From the NCBI RefSeq assembly GCF_029227915.1, contig NC_079877.1, positions 30,095,851-30,159,850 of the forward strand: a stretch of 64,000 nt of DNA. The letters are read 5' to 3'. Each line of letters opens with the position of its first letter. Positions within the stretch are counted from its first letter, which is position 1. Both the position numbers and the translations under genes were made by a program. Source of the stretch: Hydractinia symbiolongicarpus. Its lineage: Eukaryota > Cnidaria > Hydrozoa > Anthoathecata > Hydractiniidae. Below the pieces are notes generated by a model. That model was not told the DNA's origin, made no database searches, and saw only the letters and a program-made list of their open reading frames with translations. Positions 1 through 6,350 of the stretch are shown piece by piece.

Positions 1-153
1 TGACAACAGTGATACCCTGCTCACGGAATAGTGTTCGTATCTTCTCACCCAATGTTGTATCTTTGTCAACGAGTTTAGTAATCGTCTCCTTGATGCTTGT
101 TATTTGACTTTTAAGTTTACCTTTGAGAATAACAATAATCTCTTGCCGACCTT

Positions 154-939
154 TCAACTCATTTTGCAAACCTTCCAACCTTTCCCTTCATTTTGTTGTT
201 CCTCGGTCATATTTGGTGTGTTTTCCATCTCTTCCAACTTGTTTTTTTCTCTGTCAATATGCTGTTCGAGCTGAACCTTTTTTGCAACTTCATCCTGAAG
301 AATTCCTCTTATGTTTCTCAATGATCTATCCAATCCTAGCAATTCACGCATAGGATATTCAAATAGATCACCGGTCTGGGTTGCTTCATGGTCTACAGAT
401 TGTTTTTTGACCAATGAAATTAAATCTTCCGTACTGTTTACCACATCCCCAGATATAGCTTCTAATTCTACATCACTTGCTGTTTCTATTTTAGATGATG
501 AGGGTAGTTCTTCTTGTATTTTGTTTAGCTTAGCTGCCTGTCGGGCTGTAATCTCACCTTTTGGTATGTCAAAACCTAAATTACGCAGCCTTCTCTTGCC
601 TAATATATCTGATATAGTACCGGTGGCCCTTAGTCTTCCATTGTTTGTCAAAGGTTCGTTTTTACCTCTGTAGTATAATTCACCATCCTTAATTTCAAAA
701 AGGTCTGTATGTAGCACCTCAGGTTTTGACAGGGATCCTTCAGATAATCTATCATACAACCCCTCAACTAGTTCCTGCAAAACTCTAGTATTCTGACTGA
801 GACCTCCGAATGATGTTTCTTCCTTACCCGGTGTGTGTATTTGTACTCGTGTACGGTCCCTGGTGGGTATGAGTGGTAAAGTTTCATCGGTACCTTCATC
901 CGGTCTCCCATGGTCTCCAAAAGGGTCAATGTCTGCCAT
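154..939 (-). CDS. Uncharacterised coiled-coil protein of the Polinton-like element, C-terminus frameshifted (copy 1)
   Basis: A 261-residue frame starting MADIDPFGDHG. The N-terminal part is acidic and proline-containing. The middle (about residues 70-135) is basic and low in cysteine, and from about residue 200 the sequence is strongly heptad-like and charged (LEQHIDREKNKLEEME). The annotated end, WKVCKMS, is probably not native: another minus-strand frame stays open from about 165 down to position 1 and encodes further coiled-coil-like, Lys/Glu/Ile-rich sequence. A single frameshift around 160-200 therefore seems to have cut the protein. It is divergent with the plus-strand gene at 992, with only 52 bp between the two start codons. 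Function is not recognised; a virion or accessory protein of the element is a guess from context only. Confidence 0.6.
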   Translation of the reverse strand: MADIDPFGDHGRPDEGTDETLPLIPTRDRTRVQIHTPGKEETSFGGLSQNTRVLQELVEGLYDRLSEGSLSKPEVLHTDLFEIKDGELYYRGKNEPLTNNGRLRATGTISDILGKRRLRNLGFDIPKGEITARQAAKLNKIQEELPSSSKIETASDVELEAISGDVVNSTEDLISLVKKQSVDHEATQTGDLFEYPMRELLGLDRSLRNIRGILQDEVAKKVQLEQHIDREKNKLEEMENTPNMTEEQQNEGKGWKVCKMS

Positions 940-991
940 TTTTTATTATTTAGAGGATAGTTTTTTCTTTTTAATAAGGTAATAAACTAAA
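940..991. promoter_or_regulatory. Divergent promoter region with ATTATTTAGAGGATAG motif
   Basis: A 52-bp A+T-rich gap between divergent start codons. The motif ATTATTTAGAGGATAG lies at 945-960, followed by a T-rich run, and recurs at 1498-1513, 2638-2653 and 3191-3206, each time about 24-32 bp before a plus-strand ATG. Recurrence before two different genes suggests a shared promoter or leader element of this mobile element. The role is inferred. Confidence 0.45.
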
Positions 992-1459
992 ATGGCCGAG
1001 TATTCGAGGGAGGAAAACACGTTTAAAACAAACACACTTAATTCCCAACTTGACGAGTTGGTAAAACTACAAAAGAAATTCCGGGACAAGGAGTATAAAT
1101 ACAACAAAGCACTAAACCGATTAGTGATTTCGCGCATAATCTTGGAAACCTTAGCCGTTACCAGTTCGATAGCAGCTACCGCTACCATTATTAGAAAATT
1201 TAGGAATTCTATAGGACTTTCCGGTATATGCCTATCCAGCTCCGTTTCCCGTGCCATTATCGTAGCATTGATTAAGAGAAATCGAAATAAACTTAACAAA
1301 GTCATGAAATCATGTCATGTTGTAACATCTGCTATTGATGTGTTTGAAAGCACTTTATCACGGCAACCGTCTGATAATATTAGCCGCATGGAATTTCAAT
1401 GTTTGCATGGTATATGCTATGAAGCTCTTGAAAAAATAAGTAAAATAGATGGAGAGTGA
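992..1459 (+). CDS. Small protein with hydrophobic core, truncated paralogue (copy 1)
   Basis: A 155-residue protein: charged helical N-terminus (about 1-45), a hydrophobic stretch rich in Ile/Leu/Ser/Ala (about 50-95) interrupted by basic residues, then a basic helix and a C-terminal helical part. It aligns over its whole length with the 197-residue protein at 3229-3822. It stops early because about 7 nt near 1450 are missing relative to that paralogue, which brings a TGA into frame; the rest of the family C-terminus continues out of frame afterwards. The hydrophobic segment is shorter and more polar than in the paralogue. Such proteins are recurrent companions of Polinton-like elements in my judgement, but the function is unknown. 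Probably a degenerating duplicate. Confidence 0.55.
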   Translation: MAEYSREENTFKTNTLNSQLDELVKLQKKFRDKEYKYNKALNRLVISRIILETLAVTSSIAATATIIRKFRNSIGLSGICLSSSVSRAIIVALIKRNRNKLNKVMKSCHVVTSAIDVFESTLSRQPSDNISRMEFQCLHGICYEALEKISKIDGE

Positions 1460-1497
1460 AACATTCTCAAAAGAATCATGAAAGGCGGGTTTTTTTT

Positions 1498-1513
1498 ATT
1501 ATTTAGAGGATAG
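1498..1513 (+). promoter_or_regulatory. Repeated upstream motif ATTATTTAGAGGATAG
   Basis: Second occurrence of the motif seen at 945, followed by a T run and an ATG at 1536. The region from the motif to the ATG is a diverged duplicate of the leader before 992, so the two paralogous genes were duplicated together with their promoter. Confidence 0.4.
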
Positions 1514-1535
1514 TTTTTTTTTGTAATAACCTAAA

Positions 1536-1697
1536 ATGGCCGATCTTAAGATTTATCCAAAGTTACCCACCGCTCCCGAGTATTCGAGTGAGCAAGACAA
1601 GTTTAACACAAATACAGTTAATTCCCAACTTGATGAGTTGGTAAAATTACAAAACAAATTCCGGGACAAGGAGTATAAATACAACAAAGCACTAGAC
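1536..1697 (+). pseudogene. 5' fragment of the 197-residue hydrophobic-core protein gene
   Basis: The first 54 codons are identical to the start of the gene at 3229. At 1697 the duplication junction replaces the rest with the left end of the repeat, and the frame runs a few unrelated codons to a stop at 1722-1724. A product would have only the charged N-terminal helix and lack the hydrophobic core. It is a by-product of the tandem duplication. Confidence 0.85.
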
Positions 1698-1846
1698 AAC
1701 AGTGATACCCTGCTCACGGAATAGTGTTCGTATCTTCTCACCCAATGTTGTATCTTTGTCAAGGAGTTTAGTAATCGTCTCCTTGATGCTTGTTATTTGA
1801 CTTTTAAGTTTACCTTTGAGAATAACAATAATCTCTTGCCGACCTT

Positions 1847-2632
1847 TCAACTCATTTTGCAAACCTTCCAACCTTTCCCTTCATTTTGTTGTTCCTCGGT
1901 CATATTTGGTGTGTTTTCCATCTCTTCCAACTTGTTTTTTTCTCTGTCAATATGCTGTTCGAGCTGAACCTTTTTTGCAACTTCATCCTGAAGAATTCCT
2001 CTTATGTTTCTCAATGATCTATCCAATCCTAGCAATTCACGCATAGGATATTCAAATAGATCACCGGTCTGGGTTGCTTCATGGTCTACAGATTGTTTTT
2101 TGACCAATGAAATTAAATCTTCCGTACTGTTTACCACATCCCCAGATATAGCTTCTAATTCTACATCACTTGCTGTTTCTATTTTAGATGATGAGGGTAG
2201 TTCTTCTTGTATTTTGTTTAGCTTAGCTGCCTGTCGGGCTGTAATCTCACCTTTTGGTATGTCAAAACCTAAATTACGCAGCCTTCTCTTGCCTAATATA
2301 TCTGATATAGTACCGGTGGCCCTTAGTCTTCCATTGTTTGTCAAAGGTTCGTTTTTACCTCTGTAGTATAATTCACCATCCTTAATTTCAAAAAGGTCTG
2401 TATGTAGCACCTCAGGTTTTGACAGGGATCCTTCAGATAATCTATCATACAACCCCTCAACTAGTTCCTGCAAAACTCTAGTATTCTGACTGAGACCTCC
2501 GAATGATGTTTCTTCCTTACCCGGTGTGTGTATTTGTACTCGTGTACGGTCCCTGGTGGGTATGAGTGGTAAAGTTTCATCGGTACCTTCATCCGGTCTC
2601 CCATGGTCTCCAAAAGGGTCAATGTCTGCCAT
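1847..2632 (-). CDS. Uncharacterised coiled-coil protein of the Polinton-like element, C-terminus frameshifted (copy 2)
   Basis: Duplicate of the gene at 154-939, offset by exactly 1,693 bp and predicting the same 261 residues. The same C-terminal frameshift is present, so that lesion predates the duplication. The alternative downstream frame is cut at 1694 by the junction, where it runs into the antisense of the truncated gene at 1536. Function unknown. Confidence 0.6.
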   Translation of the reverse strand: MADIDPFGDHGRPDEGTDETLPLIPTRDRTRVQIHTPGKEETSFGGLSQNTRVLQELVEGLYDRLSEGSLSKPEVLHTDLFEIKDGELYYRGKNEPLTNNGRLRATGTISDILGKRRLRNLGFDIPKGEITARQAAKLNKIQEELPSSSKIETASDVELEAISGDVVNSTEDLISLVKKQSVDHEATQTGDLFEYPMRELLGLDRSLRNIRGILQDEVAKKVQLEQHIDREKNKLEEMENTPNMTEEQQNEGKGWKVCKMS

Positions 2633-2637
2633 TTTTT

Positions 2638-2653
2638 ATTATTTAGAGGATAG
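2638..2653 (+). promoter_or_regulatory. Repeated upstream motif ATTATTTAGAGGATAG (copy 2, divergent gap)
   Basis: Duplicate of the motif at 945-960, in the 52-bp gap between the divergent genes of copy 2. Confidence 0.4.
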
Positions 2654-2684
2654 TTTTTTCTTTTTAATAAGGTAATAAACTAAA

Positions 2685-3152
2685 ATGGCCGAGTATTCGA
2701 GGGAGGAAAACACGTTTAAAACAAACACACTTAATTCCCAACTTGACGAGTTGGTAAAACTACAAAAGAAATTCCGGGACAAGGAGTATAAATACAACAA
2801 AGCACTAAACCGATTAGTGATTTCGCGCATAATCTTGGAAACCTTAGCCGTTACCAGTTCGATAGCAGCTACCGCTACCATTATTAGAAAATTTAGGAAT
2901 TCTATAGGACTTTCCGGTATATGCCTATCCAGCTCCGTTTCCCGTGCCATTATCGTAGCATTGATTAAGAGAAATCGAAATAAACTTAACAAAGTCATGA
3001 AATCATGTCATGTTGTAACATCTGCTATTGATGTGTTTGAAAGCACTTTATCACGGCAACCGTCTGATAATATTAGCCGCATGGAATTTCAATGTTTGCA
3101 TGGTATATGCTATGAAGCTCTTGAAAAAATAAGTAAAATAGATGGAGAGTGA
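2685..3152 (+). CDS. Small protein with hydrophobic core, truncated paralogue (copy 2)
   Basis: Identical in prediction to the 155-residue product at 992-1459, including the roughly 7-nt deletion that ends it early. It is immediately followed by its longer paralogue at 3229, so in copy 2 the original two-gene order is preserved. Confidence 0.55.
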   Translation: MAEYSREENTFKTNTLNSQLDELVKLQKKFRDKEYKYNKALNRLVISRIILETLAVTSSIAATATIIRKFRNSIGLSGICLSSSVSRAIIVALIKRNRNKLNKVMKSCHVVTSAIDVFESTLSRQPSDNISRMEFQCLHGICYEALEKISKIDGE

Positions 3153-3190
3153 AACATTCTCAAAAGAATCATGAAAGGCGGGTTTTTTTT

Positions 3191-3206
3191 ATTATTTAGA
3201 GGATAG
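3191..3206 (+). promoter_or_regulatory. Repeated upstream motif ATTATTTAGAGGATAG (before the intact paralogue)
   Basis: Same motif 22 bp upstream of the ATG at 3229, followed by a T run. This copy precedes the only full-length member of the gene family in the window. Confidence 0.4.
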
Positions 3207-3228
3207 TTTTTTTTTGTAATAACCTAAA

Positions 3229-3822
3229 ATGGCCGATCTTAAGATTTATCCAAAGTTACCCACCGCTCCCGAGTATTCGAGTGAGCAAGACAAGTTTAAC
3301 ACAAATACAGTTAATTCCCAACTTGATGAGTTGGTAAAATTACAAAACAAATTCCGGGACAAGGAGTATAAATACAACAAAGCACTAGACCGATTAGCGA
3401 TTTCACTCTACATCTCAGAAACCTTAGCCATTTCCACCGGTATTGGTACGATAGCAACCAGCGCTACCCTTGTTGGAATTCCCATTTCTATAGGACTTTC
3501 CAGTGCATCCATAGGTGGAGCTATATCCTGTACCATTATCTCGGCATCGATTAAGAGATATCAAAAGAAACTAAACAAAGTCATGAAATTATGTGATGTT
3601 GTAACATCTGCTATTGCTGTGTTTGAAAACTCTTTCTCACGAGCATTGAATGATGATAATATTAGCCACATGGAATTTCAAACTTTGTGTGGTATATACT
3701 ACGAAGCTCTGGAAAAGATGACCAAAACAGATAGAAAGATGGAGAGTGAAACACGCAATCAGTTTGAAAAAAGTTTATTGGCGAAAGTTCTAAAAAAGAC
3801 GTTAAATCAGGAACAAAGTTAG
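3229..3822 (+). CDS. Small protein with Gly/Ala/Ser-rich hydrophobic hairpin, intact member
   Basis: A 197-residue protein starting MADLKIYPKLPTAP. Residues about 25-55 are a charged helix. Residues about 58-105 form a hydrophobic Gly/Ser/Thr/Ile-rich region (for example ETLAISTGIGTIATSATLVG) that could be two membrane-interacting helices. Residues 106-135 are a basic helix (KRYQKKLNKVMK) followed by amphipathic helices, and the C-terminus is Lys/Glu-rich. No signal peptide is evident. The architecture resembles small membrane-active helical proteins, but I cannot assign a family. It is the intact paralogue of the products at 992 and 2685. It ends 216 bp before the 3' end of the convergent integrase gene. 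The start is supported by the shared upstream motif and the shared MA- opening. Confidence 0.65.
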   Translation: MADLKIYPKLPTAPEYSSEQDKFNTNTVNSQLDELVKLQNKFRDKEYKYNKALDRLAISLYISETLAISTGIGTIATSATLVGIPISIGLSSASIGGAISCTIISASIKRYQKKLNKVMKLCDVVTSAIAVFENSFSRALNDDNISHMEFQTLCGIYYEALEKMTKTDRKMESETRNQFEKSLLAKVLKKTLNQEQS

Positions 3823-4038
3823 TAATGTGTGCCTGTATACCACTCACATATTTCATGTGCTATTTGAAAAATTAATATTTGAAAGTAAGGCGGTTTATGA
3901 CATTATGTGGCGCGATCGTCCCTTTTCCCCAATACTGAGTCATAGCGGCCTTACCTGCCGGCCGCCCTGCGCGATCCTTGGCACAATCGTCTTTACCAGA
4001 AACAGGTAAAGATACTTTTTATGTATCGTCCCCCTTTT
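3823..4038. other. Convergent intergenic region with two small hairpins
   Basis: The gap between the convergent hydrophobic-core gene and the integrase gene. It holds a short G+C-rich patch (about 3908-3980) unlike its A+T-rich surroundings. A perfect 7-bp stem with a 7-nt loop, CTTTACC and GGTAAAG, lies at 3991-4011, and an overlapping 5-bp stem GATAC/GTATC at 4011-4027. The short open frame across the G+C-rich patch has no coding features. The hairpins could serve 3'-end formation, which is inference. Confidence 0.4.
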
Positions 4039-5022
4039 TCACCAATCTTGCACATAATCAAGAGGTAATTCTGTATCTTCAGGTATTAACATCAATTCCT
4101 CTTTTACAAAAGCTCGTCTAGGTCCGTCACGAATATAGTACATTACACGGTTACCGGGTTGCGCTATTACCTCACGCAATCTATATGTGTTTTTCGACCA
4201 TATTCTATCGGTTGCCCGTCTCCGCCCATCATCATGCTCTTCACCGGGTTGCAGTAAATATCTATACAAGCCATCTTTAGGTAATTCTACTTCATAAGGA
4301 TAACTCTCTTGATTAACCAAAGCCACCTCTTTCATTATAATAGCATCTTTTGGTTTCATACCAATCATCTGCGTCGTTGTATCGTTTAGCCTATCAATCA
4401 GTTTATACAGATGCTTAACCCATGTAGATGATCCCTTTTCCGAATCATTCAGTTCTTGGGCATCTTGTATTTTGAATAAATTTTCCGCAAGTATCTTGTT
4501 CAACGCCTCAACAAATGCTGTGTGCGTATGCTTATATTTTGTAGTCGCCCTTTTAATTTCAACCTTATGCTTCTCCAACAATTTTGATACATCTGCTTTG
4601 AATTCTGAACCGTTATCACATTGAAAAGTTTTCGGATAAGTTAATGGTCCTGCCTTGTAGATATCCTCAATCATAGCGGCAACCTCTTTGGCTTTCTTAC
4701 TCCTCAAAGGTCGGGCTACTTTGTATCTGGAGGCAGCATCGATTCCCGACAAAATGTACTCATATTTATTACCATACAGTATGTCACCGGGCATGTACAA
4801 TAAATCGAATTGATGTAAATCATTAGGGGTGGTAACTTCATAATGTGGTCTTTCAACATGTTTTGGAGCGGGTAAATGTACTTGCCAAAATGCTTGCTTT
4901 GATAGCCACTTCTTAATCTCCTTTGGCCTGAAGCCGAATCCTCTTAAATTCTGAACAGCCTTTTGTCCTTTCCATAAATTTCGAGGTTGATAGTAAGTCT
5001 CTTGAAGTTTAGAGTTTGACAT
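4039..5022 (-). CDS. Polinton/Maverick-type integrase (DDE, rve superfamily)
   Basis: A 327-residue protein with no internal stop, probably intact. The N-terminal part (about 1-60) has the Trp/Lys-rich region typical of Polinton integrases. The catalytic core has D73 (QFDLLYMPGD), D136 (FQCDNGSEF) and E172 (AFVEALNKILAE), with exactly 35 residues between the last two, the retroviral DDx35E spacing. A C-terminal SH3/chromo-like beta region follows (about 275-320; NTYRLREVIAQPGNRVMYY). Such enzymes join the ends of the element DNA into the host genome. The gene is divergent from the SAP-like gene at 5116 (93-bp gap) and convergent with 3229-3822. No classical HHCC zinc motif is evident at the N-terminus. 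The family call is firm; activity cannot be judged, and the element's ends are not seen here. Confidence 0.9.
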   Translation of the reverse strand: MSNSKLQETYYQPRNLWKGQKAVQNLRGFGFRPKEIKKWLSKQAFWQVHLPAPKHVERPHYEVTTPNDLHQFDLLYMPGDILYGNKYEYILSGIDAASRYKVARPLRSKKAKEVAAMIEDIYKAGPLTYPKTFQCDNGSEFKADVSKLLEKHKVEIKRATTKYKHTHTAFVEALNKILAENLFKIQDAQELNDSEKGSSTWVKHLYKLIDRLNDTTTQMIGMKPKDAIIMKEVALVNQESYPYEVELPKDGLYRYLLQPGEEHDDGRRRATDRIWSKNTYRLREVIAQPGNRVMYYIRDGPRRAFVKEELMLIPEDTELPLDYVQDW

Positions 5023-5115
5023 GTTTTATTTATGCACACCTTTATTTATCTCCTTTTTGTTATGATGTAGCACGATAAAAGTGCTTAAAAGTATTTTTAC
5101 TGATTATATATAAAA
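5023..5115. promoter_or_regulatory. Divergent promoter gap between integrase and SAP-like gene
   Basis: A 93-bp A+T-rich gap. On the plus side TATATATAA (5105-5113) nearly touches the ATG at 5116. That spacing is too short for a conventional TATA box with a 25-30 bp offset to that ATG, so it may be a leader or a virus-style promoter. On the minus side T-rich tracts precede the integrase ATG. Confidence 0.35.
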
Positions 5116-5427
5116 ATGTCCGACATAACAAGTCAAACGGATCTACATTGTGATACCACCAATGGTGGTGTATCCGACTACAAATTAATGAAACTCAAAG
5201 AGTTGAAAGAATTGGCTAAATCCCGTGGGGTGAAGTATATTTGTGGAATGAATAAAACTAAATTGATTGAGGTGATTGGGAGGAATGATATGGATCCATC
5301 CTACACCATCGACCTAGATACCAAACAAGAATGGTATGGATACTGTTCCAACTGGAGGGTAAACAACAGAGAAGCATATCTAAGATGTCAAAAACGTTAT
5401 AACGAAAAGAGATCTTCCAAAAGGTGA
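5116..5427 (+). CDS. SAP/Rho-N-like small basic protein
   Basis: A 103-residue protein. Residues about 22-53 form a SAP-like helix-turn-helix (LKELKELAKSRGV, then a Gly turn and KTKLIEVI), a fold used for binding DNA or RNA. The C-terminal third is aromatic and basic (QEWYGYCSNW, then RCQKRYNEKRSSKR), ending in a cluster of Lys/Arg that suits nucleic-acid binding or nuclear targeting. Two further SAP-like modules occur downstream, at the N-termini of the RING protein and of the polymerase, though those two resemble each other far more. A role in element DNA handling is inferred. Confidence 0.65.
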   Translation: MSDITSQTDLHCDTTNGGVSDYKLMKLKELKELAKSRGVKYICGMNKTKLIEVIGRNDMDPSYTIDLDTKQEWYGYCSNWRVNNREAYLRCQKRYNEKRSSKR

Positions 5428-5432
5428 TTGGA

Positions 5433-5750
5433 CCTAGATTGTTACTTGCGCGCGTAACAAATGTTATGAATCTTTTTTAGTTTCACGATTATAAAACTAT
5501 CTTGAAGATTCATAAATCGTATATCACAAACCGGCATGGCTACACTTTCTTACTCAGACTTTTTTTACTCAGACTTTTTTTACATCCGACAGGGGACGGT
5601 TCCCCAATTAAGAAAAGTCGCTAGAGAACTCGGCCTACATGGCTACTCAAGGCTCAGAAAGGCCGAGCTGATCGAATTATTGACACCCACCATCGTGTCA
5701 GCACCGGTACCCGTGCCGAGACCAAATGGATCAGCACCGATACCCATGGA
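5433..5750 (+). repeat. Duplicated leader/N-terminus, copy a
   Basis: Diverged direct duplicate of 6054-6350. The shared part covers about 100 bp of leader (CCTAGATTGTT, palindrome, AATGTTATGAATC, ATCGTATATCAC, AAACCGGCATG), the SAP-like codons and the start of the proline-rich linker. Copy a has an extra tandem 15-bp block (TACTCAGACTTTTTT twice) near 5555-5580 that adds the repeat YSDFFYSDFF. Confidence 0.85.
5441..5458. promoter_or_regulatory. GC-centred imperfect palindrome in leader a
   Basis: GTTACTTGCGCGCGTAAC: the outer arms GTTAC/GTAAC are intact and the core is altered relative to the perfect version at 6069-6086. It lies 77 bp before the RING gene ATG. Conservation of position and arms before two genes suggests a binding site for a dimeric regulator or an RNA hairpin. 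Confidence 0.45.
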
Positions 5751-5994
5751 TCCAATCGATGAGGATAATGTTGAGCCGCATCAGCCGGCTATCCCAGACT
5801 ATGACATTGATTTCTTGGATGAATCGGAAAAATGTATAATTTGTTATTCACAACGAAAGGACGCGACCATTGTTCATGGGACCACCGGGCATTTTTGCTG
5901 CTGTTTATTGTGCGCATCTATATTGAAATCGGAGGGAGATAAATGCCCCATATGTCGCGCATCCATCGATCTTGTCATTAAACAATATAATTGA
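5536..5994 (+). CDS. SAP + proline-rich linker + MDM2-type RING finger protein
   Basis: A 152-residue protein. Residues 20-50 are SAP-like (QLRKVARELGLHGYSRLRKA), residues 52-72 a Pro/Val linker, 73-95 acidic, and 98-150 a RING. The zinc ligands follow the MDM2/MDMX C2H2C4 arrangement: C100, C103, H114, H119, C123, C126, C137 and C140, with IVHG-TTGH around the two histidines. The RING is followed by a short hydrophobic tail (IDLVIKQYN) that ends almost at the C-terminus, as in MDM2, where the tail supports dimerisation and E3 activity. Predicted role: a ubiquitin ligase or partner of a host ligase. The first 60 residues and the leader are a duplicate of the polymerase gene's start, so the gene looks like a fusion of that N-terminus to a RING. 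Frame intact. Alternative: a generic viral RING without p53-pathway relevance. Confidence 0.85.
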   Translation: MATLSYSDFFYSDFFYIRQGTVPQLRKVARELGLHGYSRLRKAELIELLTPTIVSAPVPVPRPNGSAPIPMDPIDEDNVEPHQPAIPDYDIDFLDESEKCIICYSQRKDATIVHGTTGHFCCCLLCASILKSEGDKCPICRASIDLVIKQYN

Positions 5995-6168
5995 GAGGTC
6001 AGATTGCAAACTAAAAATTGAATCCTATCACTGTAATGTGAAGGTCGGGGCCACCTAGATTGTTTTTTGTTACTCGCGCGAGTAACAAATGTTATGAATC
6101 TTTTTTTAGTTGCACGATTATAAAAAAAACTATCTTAGAGATCCATAGATCGTATATCACAAACCGGC
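5995..6168 (+). promoter_or_regulatory. Intergenic leader of the polymerase gene
   Basis: A 174-bp gap containing leader copy b from 6054 on, with the perfect palindrome at 6069-6086 and a T7 tract followed by an A-rich run. The first 60 bp, up to the duplication start, show nothing recognisable. Confidence 0.5.
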
Positions 6169-6350
6169 ATGACTTCGAGAAATACAGTTGCTGAATTAAG
6201 AGATCTCGCTTGAGAAAGCGGCCTACATGGCTACTCAAGGCTCAGAAAGGCTGATCTAATTGAATTATTGACACCCACTACCGTGTCAGCACCGGTACCC
6301 GTGCCGAGACCAACCAGACCAGTACCAGCGCCGAGACCAAATAGACCAAT
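6054..6350 (+). repeat. Duplicated leader/N-terminus, copy b
   Basis: Partner of 5433-5750, continuing from leader into the SAP-like and PVPVPRP-type coding region of the polymerase gene. Since this arrangement heads the polymerase gene, copy b may be the parental one; that is inference. Confidence 0.85.
6069..6086. promoter_or_regulatory. Perfect 18-bp palindrome GTTACTCGCGCGAGTAAC
   Basis: Exactly self-complementary over 18 bp, with two CpG in the core, 83 bp before the polymerase ATG at 6169. A degenerate version occupies the same place before the RING gene. A candidate operator or promoter element of the mobile element. Confidence 0.55.

Larger units (their letters stand above)
1..1693. 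repeat. Tandem duplication, copy 1 (1,693 bp)
   Basis: Copy 1 of a direct tandem duplication; the same sequence resumes at 1694. It contains the coiled-coil gene (minus), the shorter hydrophobic-core gene (plus) and the first part of the longer paralogue. The only difference noticed is C at 70 against G at 1763. The window may start exactly at the left boundary, since base 1 already differs from its partner at 1694. The short sequence GAC is shared at the junction. Confidence 0.95.
1694..3386. repeat. Tandem duplication, copy 2 (1,693 bp)
   Basis: Copy 2 follows copy 1 without a spacer. Identity ends in the codons around 1697/3390 of the longer hydrophobic-core gene: copy 1 jumps back to the sequence of position 2 onwards, whereas copy 2 continues into the intact 3' part of that gene. 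Near-perfect identity means a very recent duplication or an assembly error. Confidence 0.95.

Noticed and set aside
311-673. Plus-strand 120-codon frame opposite the coiled-coil gene (also at 2004-2366)
   Set aside because: Antisense shadow of the better-supported minus-strand gene; no promoter motif or family.
3827-4009. Open frame of 60 codons across the G+C-rich patch
   Set aside because: Short, no homology recognised, lies in a convergent intergenic gap with hairpins.
154-6350. A novel defence or toxin-antitoxin system among the small genes
   Set aside because: Integrase, SAP, RING and pPolB context explains them as parts of one mobile element; nothing indicates a defence module.
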